DNA from: Hydractinia symbiolongicarpus
Lineage: Eukaryota > Cnidaria > Hydrozoa > Anthoathecata > Hydractiniidae
NCBI RefSeq assembly: GCF_029227915.1
Contig: NC_079880.1
Span: 1,366,001 to 1,430,000 of the forward strand
Direction: 5' to 3'
DNA: 64,000 nucleotides
A model generated the notes under the pieces. It did no database searches and was not told where the DNA came from. It saw only the letters and a program-made list of their open reading frames with translations. This document shows, one piece after another, positions 13,601 through 27,789 of the stretch. The translations under genes were made by a program, and so were the position numbers. The first letter of the stretch is position 1; each line of letters begins with the position of its first letter.

Positions 13601-13840
13601 GGGCTAGGATTTGTCCCACAGTAAAAAAATGACTTTTTCATCTTAATTCTTAAATGAAGCGCTACCACAGCGCCAAGTGTAGTCGCTGAGTTTCGGCAAT
13701 CATGTCAAATAAAGAACAATGTTTTTTCTTGGAGTCCAATTGTCTCATTTATCACATTCATCAGGTCACAGTCCAAAGTTAGTTCAATTAAGTCCCACAG
13801 TCAATCGTTTCATTGTTAAGGGCGATGCAACCTAGTAATG
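9865..13840 (+). repeat. 5-monomer higher-order repeat (1866 bp), about 2.1 copies
   Basis: Copies start near 9865, 11731 and 13597. The TTT of GGATTTGTCCC falls at 9878, 11744 and 13610. AACGTCAATCG falls at 10811 and 12677, and ACAGACAGTC at 10438 and 12304. The third copy is partial and ends near 13840, where it switches to AATGTCAGATGAATATC. Copies differ by only occasional substitutions, such as TATTCGCTG against TAATCGCTG. The block partly overlaps the 747-bp duplication, so the order of events was probably 747 first, then 1866. Confidence 0.85.
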
Positions 13841-16400
13841 TCAGATGAATATCGCTAAATACATGTTGGTACGAATATGTGACCCAACCGTTGTAACTCA
13901 AACGAATTGACACCGTTAGAAAGTCAATGAAATGAAGTTTCTGAAACTGTCGCTATTTCTTCAGGGCGCGATAACGGCTAGGATTGGTCCCACAGTAAAA
14001 ACTGACTTATTAATTTAATTTTTTAAATGAAGCGCTACAACAGCGCCCAGTGTAATCGCTGAGTTTAGGCAATCATGTCAAATTAAGAAGAATGCTATTT
14101 CTTGGAGTCTAATTTTTTCATTTATCACATTTATCAGGTCACAGTCAAAAGTTAGTTCAATTAAGTCCCACAGTCAATCATTTCACTGTTAAAAGTGATG
14201 CAACCCAATAATGTCAGATGAATATCGCTAAATACATGTTGGTACGAATATGTGACCCAACCGTTTAAACTCAAACGGACTGACACCGTTAGAAAGTCAA
14301 TGAATTGTAGTTTTTGAAACTTTCGCTATTTCTTCAGCGCGAGATAACGGCTAGGATTGGTCCCACGGTAAAATATGACTTTCTTATCTTAATTCTTAAA
14401 TGAAGCGCTACCGCAGCGCCCAGTGTAATCGCTGAATTTCGGCAATCATGTCAAATTAAGAAGAATGTTTTTTCTTAGAGTCCAATTGCCTCCTTTATTA
14501 CATTTATCAGGTCACAGTCCAAAGTTAGTTCAATTAAGTCCCACAGTCAATCGTTTAATTGTTAAAGGCGATGCAACCTAGGAATATCAGAAAAATATCG
14601 CTAAATTCATGTTGGTACGAATATGTGACGCAACCGTTGTAACTCAAACGGACTGACACCGTTAGAAAGTCAATGAAATGTAGTTTTTGAAACTGTCGCT
14701 ATTTCTTCAGGGCGAGATAACGGCTAGCATTGGTTCCACAGTAAAAAATGAATTATTAATTTAAATTTTTAAATGAAGCGCTACAACAGCGCCCAGTGTA
14801 CACGCTGAGTTTAGGCAATCAGGTCAAATTAAGAAGAATGTTTTTTCTCAGAGTCCAATTGCCTCCTTCATTACATTTATCAGGTCACAGTCCAAAGTTA
14901 GTTCAATTAAGTCCCACAGTCAATTGTTTAATTGTTAAAGGCAATGCAACCTAGAAATATCAGAAAAATATCGCTAAATTCATGTTGGTACGAATATGTA
15001 ACGCAACCGTTGTAACTCAAACGGACTGACACCGTGAGAAAGTCAATGAAATGAAGTTTCTGAAACTGTCGCTATTTCTTCAGGGCGCGATAACGGCTAG
15101 GATTGGTCCCACAGTAAAAAATGACTTATTAATTTAAATTTTTAAATGAAGCGCTACAACAGCGCTCAGTCTAATTGCTGAGTTTACGCAATCACGTCAA
15201 ATAAAGAAGAATGCTATTTCTTGGAGTCCAATTTTTTCATTTATCACATTTATCAGGTCACAGTCAAAAGTTAGTTCAATTAAGTCCCACAGTCAATCGT
15301 TTCACTGTTAAAAGCGGTGCAACCTAGTAATATCAGATGAATATCGCTAAATACATGTTGGTACGAATATATGACCCAACCGTTGAAACTTAAACGTACT
15401 GAAACCGTTAGAAAGTCAGTGAAATGTAGTTTTGGAAACTGTCACTAGTTCTTCAGCGCGCGCTAACGGCTAGGATTGGTCCCTCAGCAAAAAATGAGTT
15501 TTTTATCTTAATTTTGAATTGAAGCGCTACCACAGCGGCCGGTGTAATCGCTGAGTTGCGGCAATCATGTCAAATTAAGAAGAATGTTATTTCTTGAATT
15601 CCATTTTTCTCATTTATCACATTTATCAGGTCACAGTCCAAAGTTAGTTCAATTAAGTCCCACAGTCAATCGTTTAATTGTTAAAGGCGATGTAACCTAG
15701 GAATATCAGAAAAATATCGCTAAATTCATGTTGGTACGAATATGTGACGCAACCGTTGTAACTCCAACGGACTGACACCGTTAGAAAGTCAATGAAATGT
15801 AGTTTTTGAAACTGTCGCTATTTCTTCAGCGCGTGATAACGGCTAGGATTGGTCCCACAGTAAAAAATGACTTTCTTATCTTAATTTTTAAATGAAGCGC
15901 TACCACAGCGCCCAGTGTAATCGCTGAGTTTAGGCAATCATGTCAAATTAAGAGGAATGTTTTTTCTTGGAGTCCAATTGTCTCCTTTATCACATTTATC
16001 AGGTCAGAGTCCAAAGTTAGTTCAATTAAGTCCTACAGTCAATCGTTTCATTGTTAAAGGCGATGCAACCTAGTAATATCAGAAAAATATCGCTAAGTTC
16101 ATGCTGGTACAAATATGTGACCCAACCGTTGTAACTCAAACGGACTGACACCGCTAGAAAGTCAATGAAAAGAAGTTTTTGAAACTGTCGCTATTTCTTC
16201 AGGGCGCGATAACGGCTAGGATTGGTTCCACAGTAAAAAATGAATTATTAATTAAAATTTTTAAATGAAGCGCTACAACAGCGCCCAGTGTAAACGCTGA
16301 GTTTAGGCAATCATGTCAAATTAAGAAGAATGCTATTTCTTGGAGTCCAATTTTTTCATTCATCACATTTATCAGGTCAGAGTCAAAAGTAAGCTCAATT
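13841..16400 (+). repeat. 373-bp monomers without a clear local higher-order unit
   Basis: Ordinary monomers in the same orientation and phase. I did not find a local tandem duplication here. The part from about 14932 is the distant copy of 7095-8205. The monomer near 14200 carries GATGCAACCCAATAATGTC, a variant I did not see elsewhere in this neighbourhood. No gene is present. Confidence 0.7.
14932..16042 (+). repeat. Long-range duplicated block, copy 2 (offset 7837)
   Basis: Partner of 7095-8205. It diverges at its right end, where this copy continues GTCAATCGTTTCATTG and the other reads GTCAATAATTTCACTG. Related versions carrying the TTTTGGAAACTG or GATGTAACCTAGGAATATC markers occur again near 23.2, 26.5 and 32.9-33.2 kb. 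Confidence 0.8.
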
Positions 16401-16419
16401 AAGTCCCACAGTCAATCAT

Positions 16420-19400
16420 TTTATTGTTAAAGGCGATGAAACCTAGTAATATCAGAAAAACATCGCTAAATTCATGTTGGTACGAATATGTGACGCAACC
16501 GTTGTAACTCAAACGGACTGAAACCGTTAGAAAGTCAATGAAATGAAGTTTCTGAAACTGTCGCTATTTCTTCAGGGCGCGATAAAGGCTAGGATTGGTC
16601 CCACAGTAAAAAATGACTTATTAATTTAAATTTTTAAATGAAGCGCTACAACAGCGATCAGTGTAATCGCTGAGTTTATGCAATCATGTCAAATTAAGAA
16701 GAATGCTATTTCTTGGAGTCCAATTGTCTCCTTTATCACATTTATCAGGTCACAGTCCAAAGTTAGTTCAATTAAGTCCCACAGTCAATCGTTTCATTGT
16801 TAAAGGCGATTCAACCTAGTAATATCAGAAAAATATCGCTAAACTCATGTTGGTACGAATATGTGACGCAACCGTTGTAACTCAAACGGACTGACACCGT
16901 TAGAAAGTCAATGAAATGTAGTTTTTGAAACTGCCGCTATTTCTTCAGGGCGCGATAACGGCTAGGATAGGTCCCACAGTAAAAAAAGACTTATTGATTT
17001 AAATTTTTAAATGAAGCGCTACCACAGCGCCCAGTGTAATCGCTGAGTTCCGGCAATCACGTCAAGTTAAGAAGAATGTTATTTCTTTGAGTCCAATCTT
17101 CTCATTTATCACATTTATCAGGTCACAATCCAAGGTTAGTTCAATTAAGTCCCACAGTCAATCATTTCACTGTTAAAAGCGATGCAATCTAGTAATGTCA
17201 GAGGAATATCGCTAAATACATGTTGGTAGGAATATGTTACCCAACCGTTACACTCAAACGGACTGACACCGTTAGAAAGTCAATGAAATGTAGTTTTTGA
17301 AACTGTCGCTATTTCTTCAGCGCGTGATAACGGCTAGGATTGGTCCCACAGTAAAAAATGACTTTCTTATCTTAATTTTTAAATGAAGCGCTACAGCAGC
17401 GCCCAGTGTAAACGCTGAGTTTAGGCAATCATGTCAAATTAAGAAGAATGCTATTTCTTGGAGTCCAATTTTTTCATTCATCACATTTATCAAGTCACAG
17501 TCAAAAGTTAGTTCAATTAAGTCCCACAGTCAATCATTTTATTGTTAAAGGCGATGAAACCTAGTAATATCAGAAAAATATCGCTAAATTCATGTTGGTA
17601 CGAATATGTGACGCAACCGTTGTAACTCAAACGGACTGAAACCGTTGGAAAGTCAATGAAATGAAGTTTCTAAAACTGTCGCTATTTCTTCAGGGCGCGA
17701 TAAAGGCTAGGATTGGTCCCACAGTAAAAAATGACTTATTAATTTAAATTTTTAAATGAAGCGCTACAACAGCGCTCAGTGTAATCGCTGAGTTTATGCA
17801 ATCATGTCAAATTAAGAAGAATGCTATTTCTTGGAGTCCAATTGTCTCCTTTATCACATTTATCAGGTCAAAGTCCAAAGTTAGTTCAATTAAGTCCCAC
17901 AGTCAATCGTTTCATTGTTAAAGGCGATGCAACCTAGTAATATCAGAAAAATATCGCTAAATTCATGTTGGTACGAATATGTGACGCAACCGTTGTAACT
18001 CAAACGGACTGACACCGTTAGAAAGTCAATGAAATGTAGTTTTTGAAACTGCCGCTATTTCTTCAGGGCGCGATAACGGCTAGGATAGGTCCCACAGTAA
18101 AAAAAGACTTAATAATTTTAATTTTTAAATGAAGCGCTACCACAGCGCCCAGTGTAATCGCTGAGTTCCGGCAATCACGTCAAGTTAAGAAGAATGCTAT
18201 TTCTTGGAGTCCAATTTTTTTATTTATCACATTTACAAGGTCACAGTCAAAAGTTAGTTCAATTAAGTCCCACAGTCAATCGTTTCACTGTTAAAAGCGG
18301 TGCAACCTAGTAATATCAGATGAATATCGCTAAATACATGTTGGTACGAATATATGACCCAACCGTTGAGACTTAAACGGACTGACACCGTTAGAAAGTC
18401 AGTGAAATGTAGTTTTTGAAACTGTCACTATTTCTTCAGCGCGCGCTAACGGCTAGGATTGGTCCCTCAGCAAAAAATGAGTTTTTTATCTTAATTTTGA
18501 ATTGAAGCGCTGCCACAGCGGCCGATGTAATCACTGAGTTCCGGCAATCATGTCAAATTAAGAAGAATGTTATTTCTTGAATTCCAATTTTCTCATTTAT
18601 CACATTTATCAGGTCACAGTCTAAAGTTAGTTCAATTAAGTCCCACAGTCAATCATTTCACTGTTAAAAGCGATGCAATCTAGTAATGTCAGAGGAATAT
18701 CGCTAAATACATGTTGGTAGGAATATGTGACACAACCGTTTACACTCAAACGGACTGGCACCGTTAAAAAGTCAATGAAAGGTAGTTTTTGAAACTGTCG
18801 CTATTTCTTCAGCGCGTGATAACGGCTAGGATTGGTCCCACAGTAAAAAATGACTTTCTTATCTTAATTTTTAAATGAAGCGCTACCACAGCGCCCAGTG
18901 TAATCGCTGAGTTTAGGCAATCATGTCAAATTAAGAGGAATGTTTTTTCTTGGAGTCTAATTGTCTCCTTTATTACATTTATCAGGTCAGAGTCCAAAGT
19001 TAGTTCAATTAAGTCCTACAGTCAATCGTTTCATTGTTAAAGGCGATGCAATCTAGTAATATCAGAAAAATATCGCAAAGTTTATGCTGGTACAAATATG
19101 TGACGCAACCGTTGTAACTCAAACCGACAGACACCGCTAGAAAGTCAATGAAAAGAAGTTTTTGAAACTGTCGCTATTTCTTCAGGGCGAGATAACGGCT
19201 AGGATTGGTTCCACAGTAAAAAATGAATTATTAATTTAAATTTTTAAATGAAGCGCTACAACAGCGCCCAGTGTAAACGCTGAGTTTAGGCAATCATGTC
19301 AAATTAAGAAGAATGTTTTTTCTTAGAGTCCAATTGCCTCCTTTATTACATTTATCAGGTCACAGTCCAAAGTTAGTTCAATTAAGTCCCACAGTCAATT

Positions 19401-22400
19401 GTTTAATTGTTAAAGGCGATGAAACCTAGTAATATCAGAAAAATATCGCTAAATTCATGTTGGTACGAATATGTGACGCAACCGTTGTAACTCAAACGGA
19501 CTGAAACCGTTAGAAAGTCAATGAAATGAAGTTTCTGAAACTGTCGCTATTTCTTCAGGGCGCGATAAAGGCTAGGATTGGTCCCACAGTAAAAAATGAC
19601 TTATTAATTTAAATTTTTAAATGAAGCGCTACAACAGCGCTCAGTGTAATCGCTGAGTTTATGCAATCATGTCAAATTAAGAAGAATGCTATTTCTTGGA
19701 GTCCAATTGTCTCCTTTATCACATTTATCAGGTCACAGTCCAAAGTTAGTTCAATTAAGTCCCACAGTCAATCGTTTCATTGTTAAAGGCGATGCAACCT
19801 AGTAATATCAGAAAAATATCGCTAAATTCATGTTGGTACGAATATGTGACGCAACCGTTGTAACTCAAACGGACTGACACCGTTAGAAAGTCAATGAAAT
19901 GTAGTTTTTGAAACTGCCGCTATTTCTTCAGGGCGCGATAACGGCTAGGATAGGTCCCACAGTAAAAAAAGACTTATTGATTTAAATTTTTAAATGTAGC
20001 GCTACCACAGCGCCCAGTGTAATCGCTGAGTTCCGGCAATCACGTCAAGTTAAGAAGAATGTTATTTCTTTGAGTCCAATCTTCTCATTTATCACATTTA
20101 TCAGGTCACAATCCAAGGTTAGTTCAATTAAGTCCCACAGTCAATCATTTCACTGTTAAAAGCGATGCAATCTAGTAATGTCAGAGGAATATCGCTAAAT
20201 ACATGTTGGTAGGAATATGTTACCCAACCGTTACACTCAAACGGACTGACACCGTTAGAAAGTCAATGAAATGTAGTTTTTGAAACTGTCGCTATTTCTT
20301 CAGCGCGTGATAACGGCTAGGATTGGTCCCACAGTAAAAAATGACTTTCTTATCTTAATTTTTAAATGAAGCGCTACAGCAGCGCCCAGTGTAAACGCTG
20401 AGTTTAGGCAATCATGTCAAATTAAGAAGAATGCTATTTCTTGGAGTCCAATTTTTTCATTCATCACATTTATCAAGTCACAGTCAAAAGTTAGTTCAAT
20501 TAAGTCCCACAGTCAATCATTTTATTGTTAAAGGCGATGAAACCTAGTAATATCAGAAAAATATCGCTAAATTCATGTTGGTACGAATATGTGACGCAAC
20601 CGTTGTAACTCAAACGGACTGAAACCGTTGGAAAGTCAATGAAATGAAGTTTCTGAAACTGTCGCTATTTCTTCAGGGCGCGATAAAGGCTAGGATTGGT
20701 CCCACAGTAAAAAATGACTTATTAATTTAAATTTTTAAATGAAGCGCTACAACAGCGCTCAGTGTAATCGCTGAGTTTATGCAATCATGTCAAATTAAGA
20801 AGAATGCTATTTCTTGGAGTCCAATTGTCTCCTTTATCACATTTATCAGGTCAAAGTCCAAAGTTAGTTCAATTAAGTCCCACAGTCAATCGTTTCATTG
20901 TTAAAGGCGATGCAACCTAGTAATATCAGAAAAATATCGCTAAATTCATGTTGGTACGAATATGTGACGCAACCGTTGTAACTCAAACGGACTGACACCG
21001 TTAGAAAGTCAATGAAATGTAGTTTTTGAAACTGCCGCTATTTCTTCAGGGCGCGATAACGGCTAGGATAGGTCCCACAGTAAAAAAAGACTTAATAATT
21101 TAAATTTTTAAATGAAGCGCTACCACAGCGCCCAGTGTAATCGCTGAGTTCCGGCAATCACGTCAAGTTAAGAAGAATGCTATTTCTTGGAGTCCAATTT
21201 TTTTATTTATCACATTTACAAGGTCACAGTCAAAAGTTAGTTCAATTAAGTCCCACAGTCAATCGTTTCACTGTTAAAAGCGGTGCAACCTAGTAATATC
21301 AGATGAATATCGCTAAATACATGTTGGTACGAATATATGACCCAACCGTTGAGACTTAAACGGACTGACACCGTTAGAAAGTCAGTGAAATGTAGTTTTT
21401 GAAACTGTCACTATTTCTTCAGCGCGCGCTAACGGCTAGGATTGGTCCCTCAGCAAAAAATGAGTTTTTTATCTTAATTTTGAATTGAAGCGCTGCCACA
21501 GCGGCCGATGTAATCACTGAGTTCCGGCAATCATGTCAAATTAAGAAGAATGTTATTTCTTGAATTCCAATTTTCTCATTTATCACATTTATCAGGTCAC
21601 AGTCTAAAGTTAGTTCAATTAAGTCCCACAGTCAATCATTTCACTATTAAAAGCGATGCAATCCAGTAATGTCAGAGGAATATCGCTAAATACATGTTGG
21701 TAGGAATATGTGACCCAACTGTTTACACTCAAACGGACTGGCACCGTTAAAAAGTCAATGAAAGGTAGTTTTTGAAACTGTCGCTATTTCTTCAGCGCGT
21801 GATAACGGCTAGGATTGGTCCCACAGTAAAAAATGACTTTCTTATCTTAATTTTTAAATGAAGCGCTACCACAGCGCCCAGTGTAATCGCTGAGTTTAGG
21901 CAATCATGTCAATCTAAGAGGAATGTTTTTTCTTGGAGTCTAATTGTCTCCTTTATTACATTTATCAGGTCAGAGTCCAAAGTTAGTTCAATTAAGTCCT
22001 ACAGTCAATCGTTTCATTGTTAAAGGCGATGCAACCTAGTAATATCAGAAAAATATCGCAAAGTTTATGCTGGTACAAATATGTGACGCAACCGTTGTAA
22101 CTCAAACCGACAGACACCGCTAGAAAGTCAATGAAAAGAAGTTTTTGAAACTGTCGCTATTTCTTCAGGGCGAGATAACGGCTAGGATTGGTTCCACAGT
22201 AAAAAATGAATTATTAATTTAAATTTTTAAATGAAGCGCTACAACAGCGCCCAGTGTAAACGCTGAGTTTAGGCAATCATGTCAAATTAAGAAGAATGTT
22301 TTTTCTTAGAGTCCAATTGCCTCCTTTATTACATTTATCAGGTCACAGTCCAAAGTTAGTTCAATAAGGTCCCACAGTCAATTGTTTAATTGTTAAAGGC

Positions 22401-25400
22401 AATGCAACCTAGAAATATCAGAAAAATATCGCTAAATTCATGTTGGTACGAATATGTGACGCAACCGTTGTAACTCAAACGGACTGACACCGTTAGAAAG
22501 TCAATGAAAAGAAGTTTTTGAAACTGTCGCTATTTCTTCAGGGCGCGATAACGGCTAGCATTGGTCCCACAGTAAAAAATGACTTATTAATTTAAATATT
22601 TAAATGAAGCGCTACAACAGCGCCCAGTGTAAACGCTGAGTTAGGCAATCATGTCAAATAAAGAAGAATGCTATTTCTTGGAGCCCAATTCTTTTATTCA
22701 TCACATTTATCAGGTCACAGTCAAAAGTTAGTTCAATTAAGTCCCACAGTCAATCATTTTATTGTTAAAAGCGATGAAACCTAGTAATATCAGAAAAATA
22801 TCGCTAAATTCATGTTGGTACGAATATGTGACGCAACCGTTGTAACTCAAACGGACTGACACCGTGAGAAAGTCAATGAAATGAAGTTTCTGAAACTGTC
22901 GCTATTTCTTCAGGGCGCGATAACGGCTAGGATTGGTCCCACAGTAAAAAATGACTTATTAACTTAAATTTTTAAATGAAGCGCTACAACAGCACTCAGT
23001 CTAATCGCTGAGTTTATGCAATCACGTCAAATAAAGAAGAATGCTATTTCCTGGAGTCCAATTTTTTCATTTATCACATTTATCAGGTCACAGTCAAAAG
23101 TTAGTTCAATTAAGTCCCACAGTCAATCGTTTCACTGTTAAAAGCGGTGCAACCTAGTAATATCAGATGAATATCGCTAAATACATGTTGGTACGAATAT
23201 ATGACCCAACCGTTGAAACTTAAACGTACTGAAACCGTTAGAAAGTCAGTGAAATGTAGTTTTGGAAACTGTCACTAGTTCTTCAGCGCGCGCTAACGGC
23301 TAGGATTGGTCGCTCAGCAAAAAATGAGTTTTTTATTTTAATTTTGAATTGAAGCGCTACCACAGCGGCCGGTGTAATCGCTGAGTTGCGGCAATCATGT
23401 CAAATTAAGAGGAATGTTTTTTCTTGGAGTCCAATTGTCTCCTTTATCACATTTATCAGGTCAGAGTCCAAAGTTAGTTCAATTAAGTCCTACAGTCAAT
23501 CGTTTCATTGTTAAAGGCGATGCAACCTAGTAATATCAGAAAAATATCGCTAAGTTCATGCTGGTACAAATATGTGACCCAACCGTTGTAACTCAAACGG
23601 ACTGACACCGCTAGAAAGGTAATGAAAAGACGTTTTTGAAACTGTCGCTATTTCTTCAGGGCGCGATAACGGCTAGGATTGGTTCCACAGTAAAAAATGA
23701 ATTATTAATTAAAATTTTTAAATGAAGCGCTACAACAGCGCCCAGTGTAAACACTGAGTTTAGGCAATCATGTCAAATTAAGAAGATTGCTATTTCTTGG
23801 AGTCCAATTGTCTCCTTTATCACATTTATCAGGTCACAGTCCAAAGTTAGTTCAATTAAGTCCCACAGTCAATCGTTTCATTGTTAAAGGCGATGCAACC
23901 TAGTAATATCAGAAAAATATCGCTAAATTCATGTTGGTACGAATATGTGACGCAACCGTTGTAACTCAAACGGACTGACACCGTTAGAAAGTCAATGAAA
24001 TGTAGTTTTTGAAACTGCCGCTATTTCTTCAGGGCGCGATAACGGCTAGGATAGGTCCCACAGTAAAAAAAGACTTAATAATTTAAATTTTTAAATGAAG
24101 CGCTACCACAGCGCCCAGTGTAATCGCTGAGTTCCGGCAATCACGTCAAGTTAAGAAGAATGCTATTTCTTGGAGTCCAATTTTTTTATTTATCACATTT
24201 ACAAGGTCACAGTCAAAAGTTAGTTCAATTAAGTCCCACAGTCAATCGTTTCACTGTTAAAAGCGGTGCAACCTAGTAATATCAGATGAATATCGCTAAA
24301 TACATGTTGGTACGAATATATGACCCAACCGTTGAGACTTAAACGGACTGACACCGTTAGAAAGTCAGTGAAATGTAGTTTTTGAAACTGTCACTATTTC
24401 TTCAGCGCGCGCTAACGGCTAGGATTGGTCCCTCAGCAAAAAATGAGTTTTTTATCTTAATTTTGAATTGAAGCGCTGCCACAGCGGCCGATGTAATCAC
24501 TGAGTTCCGGCAATCATGTCAAATTAAGAAGAATGTTATTTCTTGAATTCCAATTTTCTCATTTATCACATTTATCAGGTCACAGTCCAAAGTTAGTTCA
24601 ATTAAGTCCCACAGCCAATCATTTCACTGTTAAAAGCGATGCAATCTAGTAATGTCAGAGGAATATCGCTAAATACATGTTGGTAGGAATATGTGACCCA
24701 ACCGTTTACACTCAAACGGACTGGCACCGTTAAAAAGTCAATGAAAGGTAGTTTTTGAAACTGTCGCTATTTCTTCAGCGCGTGATAACGGCTAGGATTG
24801 GTCCCACAGTAAAAAATTACTTTCTTATCCTAATTTTTAAATGAAGCGCTACCACAGCGCCCAGTGTAATCGCTGAGTTTAGGCAATCATGTCAAATTAA
24901 GAGGAATGTTTTTTCTTGGAGTCTAATTGTCTCCTTTATTACATTTATCAGGTCAGAGTCCAAAGTTAGTTCAATTAAGTCCTACAGTCAATCGTTTCAT
25001 TGTTAAAGGCGATGCAACCTAGTAATATCAGAAAAATATCGCAAAGTTCATGCTGGTACAAATATGTGACGCAACCGTTGTAACTCAAACCGACAGACAC
25101 CGCTAGAAAGTCAATGAAAAGAAGTTTTTGAAACTGTCGCTATTTCTTCAGGGCGAGATAACGGCTAGGATTGGTTCCACAGTAAAAAATGAATTATTAA
25201 TTTAAATTTTTAAATGAAGCGCTACAACAGCGCCCAGTGTAAACGCTGAGTTTAGGCAATCATGTCAAATTAAGAAGAATGTTTTTTCTTAGAGTCCAAT
25301 TGCCTCCTTTATTACATTTATCAGGTCACAGTCCAAAGTTAGTTCAATTAAGTCCCACAGTCAATTGTTTAATTGTTAAAGGCAATGCAACCTAGAAATA

Positions 25401-26380
25401 TCAGAAAAATATCGCTAAATTCATGTTGGTACGAATATGTGACGCAACCGTTGTAACTCAAACGGACTGACACCGTTAGAAAGTCAATGAAAAGAAGTTT
25501 TTGAAACTATCGCTATTTCTTCAGGGCGCGATAACGGCTAGCATTGGTCCCACAGTAAAAAATGACTTATTAATTTAAATATTTAAATGAAGCGCTACAA
25601 CAGCGCCCAGTGTAAACGCTGAGTTAGGCAATCATGTCAAATAAAGAAGAATGCTATTTCTTGGAGCCCAATTCTTTCATTCATCACATTTATCAGGTCA
25701 CAGTCAAAAGTTAGTTCAATTAAGTCCCACAGTCAATCATTTTATTGTTAAAAGCGATGAAACCTAGTAATATCAGAAAAATATCGCTAAATTCATGTTG
25801 GTACGAATATGTGACGCAACCGTTGTAACTCAAACGGACTGACACCGTGAGAAAGTCAATGAAATGAAGTTTCTGAAACTGTCGCTATTTCTTCAGGGCG
25901 CGATAACGGCTAGGATTGGTCCCACAGTAAAAAATGACTTATTAATTTAAATTTTTAAATGAAGCGCTACAACAGCGCTCAGTCTAATCGCTGAGTTTAT
26001 GCAATCACGTCAAATAAAGAAGAATGCTATTTATTGGAGTCCAATTTTTTCATTTATCACATTTATCAGGTCACAGTCAAAAGTTAGTTCAATTAAGTCC
26101 CACAGTCAATCGTTTCACTGTTAAAAGCGGTGCAACCTAGTAATATCAGATGAATATCGCTAAATACATGTTGGTACGAATATATGACCCAACCGTTGAA
26201 ACTTAAACGTACTGAAACCGTTAGAAAGTCAGTGAAATGTAGTTTTTGAAACTGTCCCTAGTTCTTCAGCGCGCGCTAACGGCTAGGATTGGTCCCTCAG
26301 CAAAAAATGAGTTTTTTATCTTAATTTTGAATTGAAGCGCTACCACAGCGGCCGGTGTAATCGCTGAGTTGCGGCAATCA
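16420..26380 (+). repeat. 8-monomer higher-order repeat (2983 bp), about three copies
   Basis: Matches run at a constant offset of 2983: about 16.4-19.4 kb with 19.4-22.4 kb, then about 20.8-23.4 kb with 23.8-26.4 kb. Markers: AATATGTTACCCAACCGTTA at 17231 and 20214; GCAAAGTT(T/C)ATGC at 19075, 22058 and 25041; the one-base-short GAGTTAGGCAATC at 22638 and 25621. The region 22.4-23.7 kb interrupts the strict copy series with other monomer types. This is the most regular higher-order structure in the window. Confidence 0.82.
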
Positions 26381-26860
26381 TGTCAAATTAAGAAGAATGT
26401 TATTTCTTGAATTCCAATTTTCTCATTTATCACATTTATCAGGTCACAGTCCAAAGTTAGTTCAATAAAGTCCCACAGTCAATCGTTTAATTGTTAAAGG
26501 CGATGTAACCTAGGAATATCAGAAAAATATCGCTAAATTCATGTTGGTACGAATATGTGACGCAACCGTTGTAACTCAAACGGACTGACACCGTTAGAAA
26601 GTCAATGAAATGTAGTTTTTGAAACTGTCGCTATTTCTTCAGCGCGTGATAACGGCTAGGATTGGTCCCACAGTAAAAAATGACTTTCTTATCTTAATTT
26701 TTAAATGAAGCGCTACCACAGCGCCCAGTGTAATCGCTGAGTTTAGGCAATCATGTCAAATTAAGAGGAATGTTTTTTCTTGGAGTCCAATTGGCTCCTT
26801 TATCACATTTATCAGGTCAGAGTCCAAAGTTAGTTCAATTAAGTCCTACAGTCAATCGTT
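24990..26860 (+). repeat. Long-range block, copy 1 (offset 6713)
   Basis: About five monomers recurring at roughly 31.70-33.57 kb, 6713 bp or 18 monomers away. GCAAAGTTCATGC lies at 25041 and 31754, and GAGTTAGGCAATC at 25621 and 32334. Left of the block the two places differ (GAGGAATGTTTTTTCTTGG against GAAGAATGCTATTTCTTGG). Confidence 0.78.
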
Positions 26861-27789
26861 TCATTGTTAAAGGCGATGCAACCTAGTAATGTCAGAAAAA
26901 TATCGCTAAGTTCATGCTGGTACAAATATGTGACCCAACCGTTGTAACTCAAACGGACTGACACCGCTAGAAAGGTAATGAAAAGACGTTTTTGAAACTG
27001 TCGCTATTTCTTCAGGGCGCGATAACGGCTAGGATTGGTTCCACAGTAAAAAATGAATTATTAATTAAAATTTTTAAATGAAGCGCTACAACAGCGCCCA
27101 GTGTAAACGCTGAGTTTAGGCAATCATGTCAAATTAAGAAGAATGCTATTTCTTGGAGTCCAATCTTCTCATTTATCACATTTATCAGGTCACAATCCAA
27201 AGTTAGTTCAATTAAGTCCCACAGTCAATCATTTCACTGTTAAAAGCGATGCAATCTAGTAATGACAGAGGAATATCGCTAAATACATGTTGGTAGGAAT
27301 ATGTTACCCAACCGTTTACACTCAAACGGACTGACACCGTTAGAAAGTCAATGAAATGTAGTTTTTGAAACTGTCGCTATTTCTTCAGCGCGTGATAACG
27401 GCTAGGATTGGTCCAACAGTAAAAAATGACTTTCTTATCTTAATTTTTAAATGAAGCGCTACAACAGCGCCCAGTGTAAACGCTGAGTTTAGGCAATCAT
27501 GTCAAATTAAGAAGAATGCTATTTCTTGGAGTCCAATTTTTTCATTTATCACATTTATCAGGTCACAGTCAAAAGTTAGTTCAATTAAGTCCCACAGTCA
27601 ATCATTTTATTGTTAAAGGCGATGAAACCTAGTAATAACAGAAAAATATCGCTAAATTCATGTTGGTACGAATATGTGACGCAACCGTTGTAACTCAAAC
27701 GGACTGACACCGTTAGAAAGTCAATGAAATGAAGTTTCTGGAACTGTCGCTATTTCTTCAGGGTGCGATAACGGCTAGGATTGGTCCCA

